A DNA stretch of 57,861 nt from Entamoeba histolytica HM-1:IMSS (lineage: Eukaryota; Evosea; Mastigamoebida; Endamoebidae). A program made the translations under genes and the position numbers. Shown piece after piece: positions 34,526-44,858 of this stretch. Location of the stretch: the NCBI RefSeq assembly GCF_000208925.1, contig NW_001914939.1:1159-59019 (forward strand). Direction: 5' to 3'. Position 1 is the first letter of the stretch. Each line of letters opens with the position of its first letter. The notes beneath the pieces were generated by a model. That model was not told the origin of the DNA. It worked only from the letters and a program-made list of their open reading frames with translations, and searched no databases.

Positions 34526-37500
34526 ATGAGACGTATTAAGTCAGAAATGACTGACCCAATAATTGTTTCTTATTTATCAGATGGTGTATTACTTGAAAAA
34601 GAAGGAAGAACAAAATTATCATTCAAATATGAGGAAAAAATATTTGAGCAAAAACCACTTAATGGACAATTATTACAACAATATAAATTTGATGAACTTA
34701 TGGGATTTATCACACTACCAAATTGTGTTGTTTGTATCGGTATTAAAGGAATAAAATGTGTAGAAATTAATAGACAAGTAATAAGAAATGTGGTTGATAT
34801 TAAAGTTCTTCCTTTGATTCATCCAACAATAAAAAATGATTTATACAAAACTGACAATAAACTCATACAAGATATTAAGAAAATGCTTGATGATTGTTTA
34901 TTGTATTATAGTTATGATATGAACATAACATTATGTTTTCAAGAAATGAAGAAACAAAATAAAAAAATAGATGATAGATTTTATTGGAACAAAAGTATGC
35001 ATAAAATGATTGAAGGATTTAAGGAATGGAAAATTATTTTTGTAGATGGGTTTATTCGTTCAACAAAATTTGAATATGGAATTAATTATGTTTTATTTTC
35101 AAGAAGGGATTGTTCAAGAACTGGATTAAGATTTTCTTCAAGAGGTGGTGATATTAATGGGAATGTTTCTAATTTTGTTGAAACAGAACAAATAATTGAA
35201 AAAGATGGAATGATTTCTAGCTTTGTTCAAATACGAGGAACTATTCCATTAATTTGGAAAACAAATGAAGAAGATACTTTCCGACCTAAAGGGAAATTTT
35301 ATCAAACAATATATCAAGATTGGTGCATTACAAATCATTTTGAAAAATTAAAACAAATATATGGAGATGTTATTGCTATTAATTTATTAGATAATCATGG
35401 ACCAGAAAAAGTATTACATGATATGTATGAATTTTATTTAGGACTTAATAATAAATTAAAAGTAGATTATTATGCGTTTGACTTTCACAAAGAATGTGCA
35501 AATAATAAATATGAAAATATAAGATATTTACTTAATTCAATTAATAAAAGAATGATGACATTTAATTTTTTTACAATTAATAATGAAGGAAGAATTTTAA
35601 AACAACAAAATGGTGTAATAAGAACAAATTGTATTGATTGTTTAGATAGAACAAATGTAATACAATCATGTATTGGTAAAATGATTCTTGAATTACAATT
35701 AAAAGAATTTAATGTTCAAAATCCACAATTAACAATTTCAATAAATACAGACTATATGAATATTTGGGCAGACCATGCTAATCAAATGAGTTTTAGATAT
35801 ACAGGAACTAAAGCAATGAAAACAGATTATACTAGAAATGGTAAAAGAGGATTTAGTGGTGTTTTATCTGATGGAAAAACATCAGTCAAAAGATCATTTA
35901 TTTCTATGACAACAGGACAATACCAAAAACCACAAGAAATGTTAAATTTATTATTAGGAAAAATATTTTTTTCAGAACAACAAGAGTCTTGTGAGAGTGT
36001 AATTTTATGCATTCGTAATGTATTAAAAACAGATATTTCAATGAAAAAAGCAAATCAAACAAAAGTTCATATTCATATTACAAAAACACATTATACTGAA
36101 TATTTAATTGAAAGTGGACTATGTATTTCTATGTTATTAGATGATGTTATTGCATGTGATATCACCCATGATCCAAGAATATTATTATTATATACTAAAA
36201 CAACTAGTTTACCAAAAATGTTATTTATTTCTGAAATATCATTATCATATCAACTTGCATTTCAATTAAATAAATCAAGACTAATCACACCACCACCTGG
36301 ATTAAATCTTCTTGATATTGGAAATAATTCATCATCATATTTATTACCTTCTTTATCAAAAGAAATTAATGTTCGTTTTATAACATGGAATATGGAAAAA
36401 ATATTAATTCCACCAGATGGTGCATTATTAAATGAAGTTATGAAAGAAAATGATAAAGATATTATTGTTCTTCAATTAAATAAATGTAATTATGATCCTT
36501 CAATGTTTATTGGAGATTATCAACCACCATTTGATTTATTTAAAAATATTTTTTTATTACTTAATGCAGTAATATCTCCATATGTATTAGTTGCTGTTCA
36601 TACAACAGATATTATTGCTCAATGTGTATTATTAAAAAGAGAAAAATATAAAAAATTACATAATGTTGAAGTTAGTAATGTTTATTTTGAGAAATCTAAA
36701 CCACAAAAATGGTCAAAACTAAAGTGTTGGGGAAGTGCAATTTTATTTAGTATAAATGAAACTACATTAGCCTTTTTAGCTCTTCACCCTTTACAAAATA
36801 TTCAAGGAGATGAATCAATGTTTATTAAATCACAAATAGATCTTAATACAGATGTTCAAGAAATCTTCTTTACAATTTTTGAACAACCTCCATTGAATAA
36901 AATACCTTCTTTTGATACAGCTATAAGACGTACAAAAGCATTTGCATCAAATGGTATTATTTTTCAAAGAAGTATTTGGGATTGTATTGACCCTACAAGT
37001 AGACATTTATTACAAATAGAATCTCCTTTATTAAATGAAGGAAATGAAATTGATTTAAAAGATAAAACTTTTCATAATTGTGTTACTTCAACATTCTCTT
37101 TTAAAGATTTTCCAACACCATCTTTTGTTGATTCTTCAACTCTAAAAGTTAATATAGACAATATTCATTTAAAATTAACATCTAAAATAGATAAACCTTT
37201 ATTATTAACATTTAATTCAAAAGTTCTTTCTTCTGTTGTTACTACATTATCTATATCTCCAAAACGTTATGAAACTAATTTTATACAAACTGTGTTAACT
37301 CTAAACCATTTTAATTTAGATGTATTAAAAAGATATTGGATTACTTGTATTATAACAGAAAAAGAACATGAAATTGGAAGATTTATTCTTCCATTAACAT
37401 TTATTATTACAAATCAATATATTGAAAAATGTATTGTTTATCATAATAGAAAAAGAGTTGGGGAATGCTTAATTCATTTATCTAAAGATCAAAAACATCA

Positions 37501-37546
37501 AGCACAACAATTAGAACCTCAACCTCCTTTTAATTCATTATTATAA
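34526..37546 (+). CDS. SAC phosphoinositide phosphatase with degenerate 5-phosphatase-like domain
   Basis: A 1,006-residue, synaptojanin-like architecture. The N-terminal SAC domain (about 1-480) contains SSFVQIRGTIPLIW and the catalytic loop RTNCIDCLDRTN (about 364-375, CX5RT intact). It should therefore remove phosphates from PI3P, PI4P or PI(3,5)P2-type lipids. From about 614 a second region starts NVRFITWNME and has DIIVLQLNKC and AFLALHPL in the order of an inositol 5-phosphatase fold. However, the Mg-binding Glu (usually FQE) is replaced, and I do not find the GDxNxR or PxWCDR signatures. The C-terminal 150 residues look beta-rich, like an ASH-type tail. An in-frame TTG extension exists to 34484, but ATG 34526 is the first ATG and follows a promoter-like ATTTAACTTAAAAATG. 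Confidence 0.85.
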   Translation: MRRIKSEMTDPIIVSYLSDGVLLEKEGRTKLSFKYEEKIFEQKPLNGQLLQQYKFDELMGFITLPNCVVCIGIKGIKCVEINRQVIRNVVDIKVLPLIHPTIKNDLYKTDNKLIQDIKKMLDDCLLYYSYDMNITLCFQEMKKQNKKIDDRFYWNKSMHKMIEGFKEWKIIFVDGFIRSTKFEYGINYVLFSRRDCSRTGLRFSSRGGDINGNVSNFVETEQIIEKDGMISSFVQIRGTIPLIWKTNEEDTFRPKGKFYQTIYQDWCITNHFEKLKQIYGDVIAINLLDNHGPEKVLHDMYEFYLGLNNKLKVDYYAFDFHKECANNKYENIRYLLNSINKRMMTFNFFTINNEGRILKQQNGVIRTNCIDCLDRTNVIQSCIGKMILELQLKEFNVQNPQLTISINTDYMNIWADHANQMSFRYTGTKAMKTDYTRNGKRGFSGVLSDGKTSVKRSFISMTTGQYQKPQEMLNLLLGKIFFSEQQESCESVILCIRNVLKTDISMKKANQTKVHIHITKTHYTEYLIESGLCISMLLDDVIACDITHDPRILLLYTKTTSLPKMLFISEISLSYQLAFQLNKSRLITPPPGLNLLDIGNNSSSYLLPSLSKEINVRFITWNMEKILIPPDGALLNEVMKENDKDIIVLQLNKCNYDPSMFIGDYQPPFDLFKNIFLLLNAVISPYVLVAVHTTDIIAQCVLLKREKYKKLHNVEVSNVYFEKSKPQKWSKLKCWGSAILFSINETTLAFLALHPLQNIQGDESMFIKSQIDLNTDVQEIFFTIFEQPPLNKIPSFDTAIRRTKAFASNGIIFQRSIWDCIDPTSRHLLQIESPLLNEGNEIDLKDKTFHNCVTSTFSFKDFPTPSFVDSSTLKVNIDNIHLKLTSKIDKPLLLTFNSKVLSSVVTTLSISPKRYETNFIQTVLTLNHFNLDVLKRYWITCIITEKEHEIGRFILPLTFIITNQYIEKCIVYHNRKRVGECLIHLSKDQKHQAQQLEPQPPFNSLL

Positions 37547-37626
37547 ATGAAATAATTCATAAAATTAAATCATTTTTCGTATCTATTTCTTAGTTCTTTG
37601 AAGAAACTAAAAATTTAAAAACAACA

Positions 37627-37968
37627 ATGAATAATGAAACTCCCTTAGAAACAACAAATGATCTCAAACAACTTTATGAAATTATTCATAATAAAATAAA
37701 CATAGAAATGAGAGAATTAGAAGAAATGACAAAAAATCTTGAAAAGAAAAAAAGAGATATAACTGAATTAACTCAAAGTTACTTAATAGCAAAACAAAAT
37801 GCAGAAATGGAACAAAAAAAAGTAATTAGTGAAAAAAAGAAGAATAAATCTTTAAAACAAATAACATCTATTAATCAACAAATATTATCTATTAATGAAG
37901 AAATAGAATCTTGGATCAAAGAAAATAATATTGATTTTGATATTACTTCTTCTGATAATACTTTCTAA
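37627..37968 (+). CDS. Small coiled-coil protein
   Basis: A 113-residue protein that is nearly all coiled coil. Heptad-like Leu/Ile spacing runs through NKINIEMRELEEMTKNLEKK, through Gln/Lys-rich helices, to about residue 100. A short acidic Ser/Asp tail follows. No signal peptide and no membrane segment. The family cannot be named. The size resembles small subunits of tethering, kinetochore or SNARE-regulating complexes, but this is not evidence. It starts at an ATG after the AACAACA leader. Confidence 0.6.
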   Translation: MNNETPLETTNDLKQLYEIIHNKINIEMRELEEMTKNLEKKKRDITELTQSYLIAKQNAEMEQKKVISEKKKNKSLKQITSINQQILSINEEIESWIKENNIDFDITSSDNTF

Positions 37969-38836
37969 AAACAGAGTCTATACATTCTTTAAATCCAAAT
38001 ATAATATTCAGAATGATTAAATACTTTTTTAATATAATTAAAATTATTGTATTATTCCTTTCATAAATTTTATTGGTTATAACTTCTTATAACTTATTTC
38101 TTATATTCATCTTTATTATTTTCAAATCAATACATTTGATTTAAAACTAAATTTCTTTATTGTTAATTTTATTTTATTTCAATTTAATAACTCTAATATT
38201 CTTTTCTTAATTCTTTGTTTTTTTTTTTATTTGAATTAGTCTTATCTACTTCTAATTAATTAGTCAAATAATTCTATTATACACTCTTTCTATATCCCTA
38301 GAACCAACAACAAATAAAACTCTTTTAAATAAAAACAAAATACTTCTATTTACTGCAATGAAATAAATAATTATATGCATCATAATTATTCTTTTAAATT
38401 TTATCGTTTTAAGTCATAATAATGTTAAAAACTCTTTTAAAAATTTGTAGTCTTCTTTCTTTCATTTTCATATTGAAAAATTAATGAATAAAATTTAACC
38501 ATATACCATTAAACAAATATACTAAATTATACCTAATTCAATTAAGTTGAATCACATTAATTTTAGTTTATTCCATAGAAATGGTTTGTTCAATCAGAAA
38601 TATTGAAATATATATTTTATGAAGAAATATTTTATAATAACATTTGAAAATAATTATATAAAAAGTAATTCTAAGTCTCAAATTCATTTAATATGATGTG
38701 GGTTACTAACAATAAATAGGGACAGTTGTTTAGCTACGAAGAAGTAATGAAAATAAAAAGAAAAAACATTTTTGTATTGAAAATGAACAAACCCTTATAT
38801 TCAAACCCTTTACATCTCTAATGAATCAAAGAGAGA
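37969..38836. other. AT-rich spacer
   Basis: About 870 bp without a credible gene. It is mostly A/T, with long T-runs near 38217. A slightly more complex stretch at about 38695-38745 (ATGTGGGTTACTAAC, GGGACAGTTG, GCTACGAAG) might be an RNA or promoter element, but I recognise nothing. The last 60 bp (ACCCTTATATTCAAACCC) would hold the ProRS promoter. Confidence 0.4.
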
Positions 38837-40447
38837 ATGTCTACTGAGATTAAAGAAGTTAAAACACCTCAACAACAACAAAAGAAAGAAAGAAAGCCAA
38901 AACAAAAGGCACCTAAAGTAGATAATGAAGGAGCTAAAATTGATACAAGAAAAAGACTTGATAAAGAAGGAAATTTCCCAGAATGGTATTCTCAAATTGT
39001 AGTTCAATCAGGATTGATTGAATATTATGATATCTCAGGATGTTATATTTTAAAACCATCTGCTTATGGAATTTGGGAAAATATCCAACATTTTATGGAT
39101 GCTAGAATTAAGAAAATGGGAGTTGAAAATGCATATTTCCCATGTTTTGTTTCACAAGCTACTCTTAAAAAAGAAGAAGATGAATTAAATGGATTTACAC
39201 CAGAAGTTGCTTGGGTTACTAAATCAGGACAATCTGATCTTCAAGAACCAATTGCATTAAGACCAACATCAGAAACAATTATTTATCCAGCATTTAAGAA
39301 TTGGATTTCTGGACATAGAGATTTACCAATCAAAGTTAATCAATGGTGTAATGTTGTTAGATGGGAATTTTCACATCCATATCCATTTATTAGAACACGA
39401 GAATTTTTATGGCAAGAAGGTCATACTGCTTTTGCTACACAAGCTGAAGCAGAAAAAGAATGTCATGAAATTCTAGAATTATATGCATCTGTTTATGAAG
39501 ACCTTCTTGCTGTTCCTGTTATTAGAGGAAAAAAATCTAAAGGAGAAACATTCCCAGGTGCATATTATTCATTAACTGTTGAATGTATTATTCCAACTAA
39601 TGGAAGATCAGTACAAGCAGGAACTTCACATCATCTTGGACAAACATTCTCTAAATTATTCCAAATTGAATTTGAAGATGAAGATAACAAGAAACAACTT
39701 GTTTGGCAAAATTCATGGGGATTATCTACACGTTCTATTGGTGTTACTATTATGACACATGGAGATAATAAGGGTATTATTGTTCCACCACGTGCTGCAC
39801 AAAAACAAGTTGTTATTATTACTCTTCACCATAAAGGATCTCCTAATGATGAGATGGATGCTAAAGCTGAAGAATTAACACAAGTTTTAATTGATAATGG
39901 AATTAGGGCATTTGCTGATACTAATGAAATGCATAAGCCAGGATGGAAATTTTCAGAATATGAAATGAGAGGTATTCCAATAAGAATTGAATTAGGTCCA
40001 AGAGATTATGAAGGAAAGAAAGTTGTTATTGTTAGAAGAGATAATGGTGCTAAAAGTGAATCAAGTTGGGAGGATTTAATTACAAACATTAAAAAGACTA
40101 TTGATGAAATGCATCATGATATGTATGAAAAAGCACTTAAAGCAAGAGATGCACATGTAGTCAAAATTTCTACATGGAATGAATTTATGGATAGTCTTGA
40201 TAAGAGATGTTCATGTTTAGCACCATGGTGTGAAGGAGAAGAATGTGAAAAGTGTATTAAGACTAGATCAGCTGCTGAATCAATTGAAAGAGCTAAGAGT
40301 CAATCTGATAAAGAACAAGCTATTTTAACAGGATCTGCTAAAGTACTTTGTATTCCATTGAAACAAGATCCACTTCCAGAAGGAGCAGTTTGTTTCCAAT
40401 GTGGAAAGAAAGCAACTACATACGGATGTTTTGGAAGGTCATATTAA
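38837..40447 (+). CDS. Prolyl-tRNA synthetase (eukaryote/archaeal type)
   Basis: A 536-residue class II synthetase that charges tRNA-Pro in the cytosol. After a Lys/Gln-rich N-terminal extension (about 1-35) the catalytic core shows LIEYYDISGCYILKP and ALRPTSETIIYP. Motif 2 follows in VVRWEFSHPYPFIRTREFLW with QEGHTAFAT. Motif 3-like STRSIGVTIMTHGDNKG precedes the anticodon-binding domain. The C-terminal zinc-type domain has CSCLAPWCEGEECEKC and CFQCGKKATTYGCFGRSY with paired cysteines. This is the eukaryote/archaeal family with the C-terminal extension, free-standing and not fused to GluRS as in animals. Codon use is biased to well-read codons, consistent with high expression. Single exon. 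Confidence 0.95.
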   Translation: MSTEIKEVKTPQQQQKKERKPKQKAPKVDNEGAKIDTRKRLDKEGNFPEWYSQIVVQSGLIEYYDISGCYILKPSAYGIWENIQHFMDARIKKMGVENAYFPCFVSQATLKKEEDELNGFTPEVAWVTKSGQSDLQEPIALRPTSETIIYPAFKNWISGHRDLPIKVNQWCNVVRWEFSHPYPFIRTREFLWQEGHTAFATQAEAEKECHEILELYASVYEDLLAVPVIRGKKSKGETFPGAYYSLTVECIIPTNGRSVQAGTSHHLGQTFSKLFQIEFEDEDNKKQLVWQNSWGLSTRSIGVTIMTHGDNKGIIVPPRAAQKQVVIITLHHKGSPNDEMDAKAEELTQVLIDNGIRAFADTNEMHKPGWKFSEYEMRGIPIRIELGPRDYEGKKVVIVRRDNGAKSESSWEDLITNIKKTIDEMHHDMYEKALKARDAHVVKISTWNEFMDSLDKRCSCLAPWCEGEECEKCIKTRSAAESIERAKSQSDKEQAILTGSAKVLCIPLKQDPLPEGAVCFQCGKKATTYGCFGRSY

Positions 40448-40577
40448 TATGATTGTTTCCATTTGAGGAAGTAATTTAAATTTAATATATTTTATTATTT
40501 TTTTATTTGAAGAATAAAAAATATAAAATAAACTTTGAAAGACACGAAAAAAAAATTAAAGGAATAGTAAATACAAG

Positions 40578-43500
40578 ATGCATGGCATTGATTACTCTTA
40601 CGACTCAGGACAAGAAGTTAGTGAATCACTAGAAGAAACAATTGATAGTCATAGTGTTGATATAGAAAATGAACTTGAAAAATTAAATAATTTTATGTTA
40701 GAACGGATTGAATGTCAAAAAGGAATTGAGGAATGGAGAAATGCATGCGACCATTTATCATCATGTTTTGAAAGAGGGGCAATGATAGAAGCTCAAGAAG
40801 AATTTAACTCTATTATATTAAGTGATATTGACCCAGAAGTTTTTAGTAAATGTGTTGATTTTATGAAGATGTGGACTACACAAGAATTTAATGAGAATGC
40901 AATGTATGGACTTAGAATGCTTTGTGGAGCTTTATCAAGTAAAGCATTACAAAGTGTTGATGTAAAAACAGAATTAATTAATTGGATATGTCAAAAAGCA
41001 GATTCATTTGAGAAAAAAGCATTTTGTTATGCTATGATAATATTTGGAATAATTGTTATACGAGATGATATGTTGGATAATTGTACTGAATTTAGAGAAA
41101 GAGTATTACTTACCTTTATTCATACCAATGGATTTACTATTGATAATCAAGGAAATATTAGTAATAATATTGATGCATTAGCACAAAACGGAACATTTGA
41201 AGATAAAGAAATTAATTTATTTGATAGTAGTACTGATGTAAAATGTTCAGAAATATCGAATGAATTATGGGAATTATTGGAATTAAAAGGATGTTATTGT
41301 TCAATGAAAAGATTTCCAAATGACGTTATTAATTCTGTAGGAACACCATTTATTCAATTTAACAATAATATAAAAAATAAAATCAATAAAGTTACATCAG
41401 GAATTATTGTAACAAGAGATGATATTAAATGGGAAAAAAATGAAGAATTAATGAATGAAGAATATGTATTACAACAAAGAATTCAAATGAGTTTTATTCT
41501 TTATAATGATTATTTATATAGTGAAGCAATGTATTTTATAGGAAATATTATGTCAATGGCACAAGACTATTGTAAAGAATTAATTCAAGGATTTCCATCA
41601 GAAATAAATACAATAAATGAACAACGATTAAATGGACTTTTAAATATGTTTACAGGTATTGTTTATGAACATCAAATTATTTCATTATTACATGATTATA
41701 GAGCAAAAGCAATTAAACAATTTATTATTAATTGTGTTGATTCATTAACTTCATTATTAGTCTTAAGACAAAAAGCAACATTAGGTGTACTTAAACTTCT
41801 TCTTTCTATCCCAGATAATTTTGATATTATTGTAGATACTAATATATTAAAACAAGTTATTATTTATGCATCATCAAAATCTGAAGATAAAGATATAATT
41901 ATTCCATGTTTTAGTTTTGTAAGAGACATTATACATGCTCCAATAATAAAACACTTTTTCACTACTCTTGGTTATCCAAATCAACCGTATCAAAGTGTTT
42001 ATGTTTCTTCAACAGGAATTAGAGATTTATATTCTAAATTAATATATCAAACAAATGGAAGTATTGAATTATTTAAACATATATCAGTCATTCAAGCACT
42101 TGTAAAAAGTGGATTAATTAAGATATTTTGTAGAATAATTAATGGGATTAATATTAATTGTGGATATTATGAAGCTCATTGTAATGGAATGATTGAAATT
42201 CTATTTGATATTCTTCAATTTGCTTCTTTAGTCCCAGAGGCAAGTCAAGTCATTATGAATGAACCAAAACAAAAAAAGGTAGAGGGTGTAATGGAAGAAA
42301 AATTACAAAGTGATGAAGAAATTGATGAATTAAAAGATTCAAACATTGAATATACTAAAGAATTTAATGGACCTGCAATGTTAAAAACATTTATTGAAGA
42401 TGTTAATATTTCACGAGAAATTATACTAAGTGTTACAAGAACAGTATTTCACTGTATTTCAAATAAAGAACAAAATCATCAAATTATTGAAACATTAAAG
42501 AAAAATGGATTTGTTACTGGATTAATGAATTTATTGGAATGTGAATTTGATGATAAATTAGATGTTGATATAGTCTATTTTTCAATACAAATTTTATTAA
42601 TTATGTCTAAAGAAGATGATGGAGTTATGGCAATATTAAAACCATTAAAAATTGGTGAATTATGTGGAAAAGTATTACATAAAATGAGTGATAATGTTTC
42701 ATTAGAAAGTAACAATGGAATTAAATTATTAATTAATGCTGCACAAAGAATGATTCAATTTATTACAAATGGAAATAATATTGAGAAAGAACATTATTTT
42801 ATTAAACATATTAATTTATTAGATAGAATGGTTGTTGAATTTGATAAAAAAGATGCATTAACATTAGTTTACAATCATCTTCTTAAAGAAGGATTGATAA
42901 AAGCAGCAGAAACATTAAGACAAGAAGCAAAATTAAATTTAACAAACCAAAAATCTATTGATACTGTGACTTTTGATGAAGTTGTAAAAGATTATATCAC
43001 TCATCAACACCTTCAATGTAAAAAATGTTCTACTATTATCCCTGAACAAAAAATTACTCAAAAACACCATTGTGATAATACTCATTGTAAAAATAATGAA
43101 ATTTCATTAAATCTTGCACATAGATTAATGAATAGAATGTGTTATGGAAATAATACGATGTATGCAAACCAATATAATATGACGTTAGCATATAGTTCTA
43201 ATTCAATTAAAAGATTTATTATTGATTCTCCTGAAGTTGATTCACAAGTAAGTAGTTTAGCAATTATTGATGATGGATTAATCGTTGGAACAAATTCAGG
43301 GGCATTAAAAATGTTTGAAAATGATAAAACATATTATGATTGGTTTGCTTATAATGGGGATGGAATTCATTCAATTGACCAATTAATGGTTAATGAAAAA
43401 AGAGTTTATGCTCTTAATGAAAATGGAAGTTTAATGACCTTTTTATTAACTGACCTTCAACAAAGAGATACTACAACTAATCCTATTAATCGAATTGAAG

Positions 43501-44519
43501 GATATGGTGCTTTTACTATATCTAATAATGGAGATATAATTTGTGGAGCAAGTAGAACAGAGAAAAAACTTGATCTAATTGATTCAGCAACCTCAGAACT
43601 TATTGAAACACTCATCATTCCTGATATTCCAATCACATCCCCACCAGTATTTTCTCCATGTGATTCATTACTATTTAGTTCAAGACGTCTATTTGATATG
43701 AGACAAAAAAATCCTATCTATACATTTGATTTTTTGACAAGTTATAATGGAGGGATGTTTACTTCTGATTGTCTTGATGTGTTGATTGACTCAGAATTGT
43801 GGGATCTTAGAATGTTAAAATTAAAGAAAACAACAGACTTATTAAATGGGTGTTATTCACGAGTTATTGATGATGACATTTTTGTTAGTTTTAAATATGA
43901 TGAAACTGAAGAACATCAAGGTCATTCATTAGTATTTAACACAACCTTTGCTGCATTTAATATGGATTGTAAAATGATTAGTCGAACAGATGTTGTTGAC
44001 TCATGCTTTGAATATTCAAAAGTTATGGGAGATGGATATATCAGTGGAATACCAGATGTGTCGATTAAAGCAAAGCAAGTTGGTGTGATTGTTAAAAAAG
44101 AACGTGCGAATGTATTATTATTTGAATACGCACAAAATAAAAGAAATTACTATGATAATTTAGAGTCAAGTGATGATGAACTTTCAAGTGATGATGAAAT
44201 GTCATCTTCTGCTTTTGAAGAAGAGTATGAAAATAATAATATTTTTGGTAATGACTATATTAATAGTGAAGATTTAGGAAGTGATATGGAAAGAGAAATA
44301 GAATATAATAGAGAAATGGACCAGAGTGATGATGATTTTGAAAGTTCAAATGATCACCTTCATGAAGAAACTGATGGAGAAGATATTAATGATGATAATA
44401 TTATGTCAGAAGATGAAGGTGATGATAATTATGTATACGATGGATTTATTTGTGATGATGAAGAACCAGAAGAAGAGGAAGAGTCTGAAATGTTATCAAA
44501 GAGTAAAGAAGATGAATAA
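40578..44519 (+). CDS. DCAF1/VprBP-like CRL4 substrate receptor
   Basis: A 1,313-residue protein with the DCAF1 layout. A long helical ARM-like N-terminal region (about 1-740) comes first. A LisH-like helix pair follows (LVYNHLLKEGLIKAAETLRQEAKL region, about 760-785). DCAF1-specific YITHQHLQCKKC is near 805, then a WD40 propeller (about 880-1180), then a long Asp/Glu/Ser-rich tail (about 1195-1313). Within the propeller the two DDB1-binding WDxR-type boxes are LFDMRQK (about 1037-1043) and LWDLRML (about 1072-1078). DCAF1 recruits substrates to the CUL4-DDB1 ubiquitin ligase. Assignment rests on the order of these blocks, since overall similarity is low. No kinase-like insertion was noticed. 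Single exon. Confidence 0.8.
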   Translation: MHGIDYSYDSGQEVSESLEETIDSHSVDIENELEKLNNFMLERIECQKGIEEWRNACDHLSSCFERGAMIEAQEEFNSIILSDIDPEVFSKCVDFMKMWTTQEFNENAMYGLRMLCGALSSKALQSVDVKTELINWICQKADSFEKKAFCYAMIIFGIIVIRDDMLDNCTEFRERVLLTFIHTNGFTIDNQGNISNNIDALAQNGTFEDKEINLFDSSTDVKCSEISNELWELLELKGCYCSMKRFPNDVINSVGTPFIQFNNNIKNKINKVTSGIIVTRDDIKWEKNEELMNEEYVLQQRIQMSFILYNDYLYSEAMYFIGNIMSMAQDYCKELIQGFPSEINTINEQRLNGLLNMFTGIVYEHQIISLLHDYRAKAIKQFIINCVDSLTSLLVLRQKATLGVLKLLLSIPDNFDIIVDTNILKQVIIYASSKSEDKDIIIPCFSFVRDIIHAPIIKHFFTTLGYPNQPYQSVYVSSTGIRDLYSKLIYQTNGSIELFKHISVIQALVKSGLIKIFCRIINGININCGYYEAHCNGMIEILFDILQFASLVPEASQVIMNEPKQKKVEGVMEEKLQSDEEIDELKDSNIEYTKEFNGPAMLKTFIEDVNISREIILSVTRTVFHCISNKEQNHQIIETLKKNGFVTGLMNLLECEFDDKLDVDIVYFSIQILLIMSKEDDGVMAILKPLKIGELCGKVLHKMSDNVSLESNNGIKLLINAAQRMIQFITNGNNIEKEHYFIKHINLLDRMVVEFDKKDALTLVYNHLLKEGLIKAAETLRQEAKLNLTNQKSIDTVTFDEVVKDYITHQHLQCKKCSTIIPEQKITQKHHCDNTHCKNNEISLNLAHRLMNRMCYGNNTMYANQYNMTLAYSSNSIKRFIIDSPEVDSQVSSLAIIDDGLIVGTNSGALKMFENDKTYYDWFAYNGDGIHSIDQLMVNEKRVYALNENGSLMTFLLTDLQQRDTTTNPINRIEGYGAFTISNNGDIICGASRTEKKLDLIDSATSELIETLIIPDIPITSPPVFSPCDSLLFSSRRLFDMRQKNPIYTFDFLTSYNGGMFTSDCLDVLIDSELWDLRMLKLKKTTDLLNGCYSRVIDDDIFVSFKYDETEEHQGHSLVFNTTFAAFNMDCKMISRTDVVDSCFEYSKVMGDGYISGIPDVSIKAKQVGVIVKKERANVLLFEYAQNKRNYYDNLESSDDELSSDDEMSSSAFEEEYENNNIFGNDYINSEDLGSDMEREIEYNREMDQSDDDFESSNDHLHEETDGEDINDDNIMSEDEGDDNYVYDGFICDDEEPEEEEESEMLSKSKEDE

Positions 44520-44823
44520 GATAATTCTGATTGTTTGGTTTTTGAGGTTGTTATTGTTTTTCAAAGTTTAGTTAAGGCAAAAAAGAAATAAACACGAAAT
44601 TCAGTGTAAAGAGAAATAGAAAAATTTTTAGTAATTACTTTAACACGTTATGAATAAGTTACACTGGTCAATTCTGAAAATAGATTAAATAAGAACTAGT
44701 AATTTGTAAGAAAGTAATTAAAAAGTGGGAAAAGACAGGAAAAATAAGAAAAGGCAGAGCGAAGATGAGAACTTAAAATTAAAGGGTTTATTTTTTTAAG
44801 GAAAGAAAGAAAAAAGAGATCTG
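44520..44823. other. Intergenic spacer
   Basis: About 300 bp of A-rich sequence between the DCAF1-like and PH-domain genes. No gene is seen. A minus-strand open frame overlapping it is a shadow of the PH gene's 5' part. Confidence 0.4.
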
Positions 44824-44853
44824 AATGAACTGGAATGAACAAAAAATCCATTC
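44824..44853 (+). promoter_or_regulatory. GAAC element and initiator-like motif
   Basis: AATGAACT at 44824-44831 is an exact GAAC consensus. A second AATGAAC follows at 44834-44840, and AAAAAATCCATTC resembles the Entamoeba initiator (AAAAATTCA). The ATG of the PH-domain gene is at 44859, so the leader would be only about 10-15 nt, as is usual in this genus. No good TATTTAAA precedes it. Confidence 0.6.
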
Positions 44854-44858
44854 GATAA

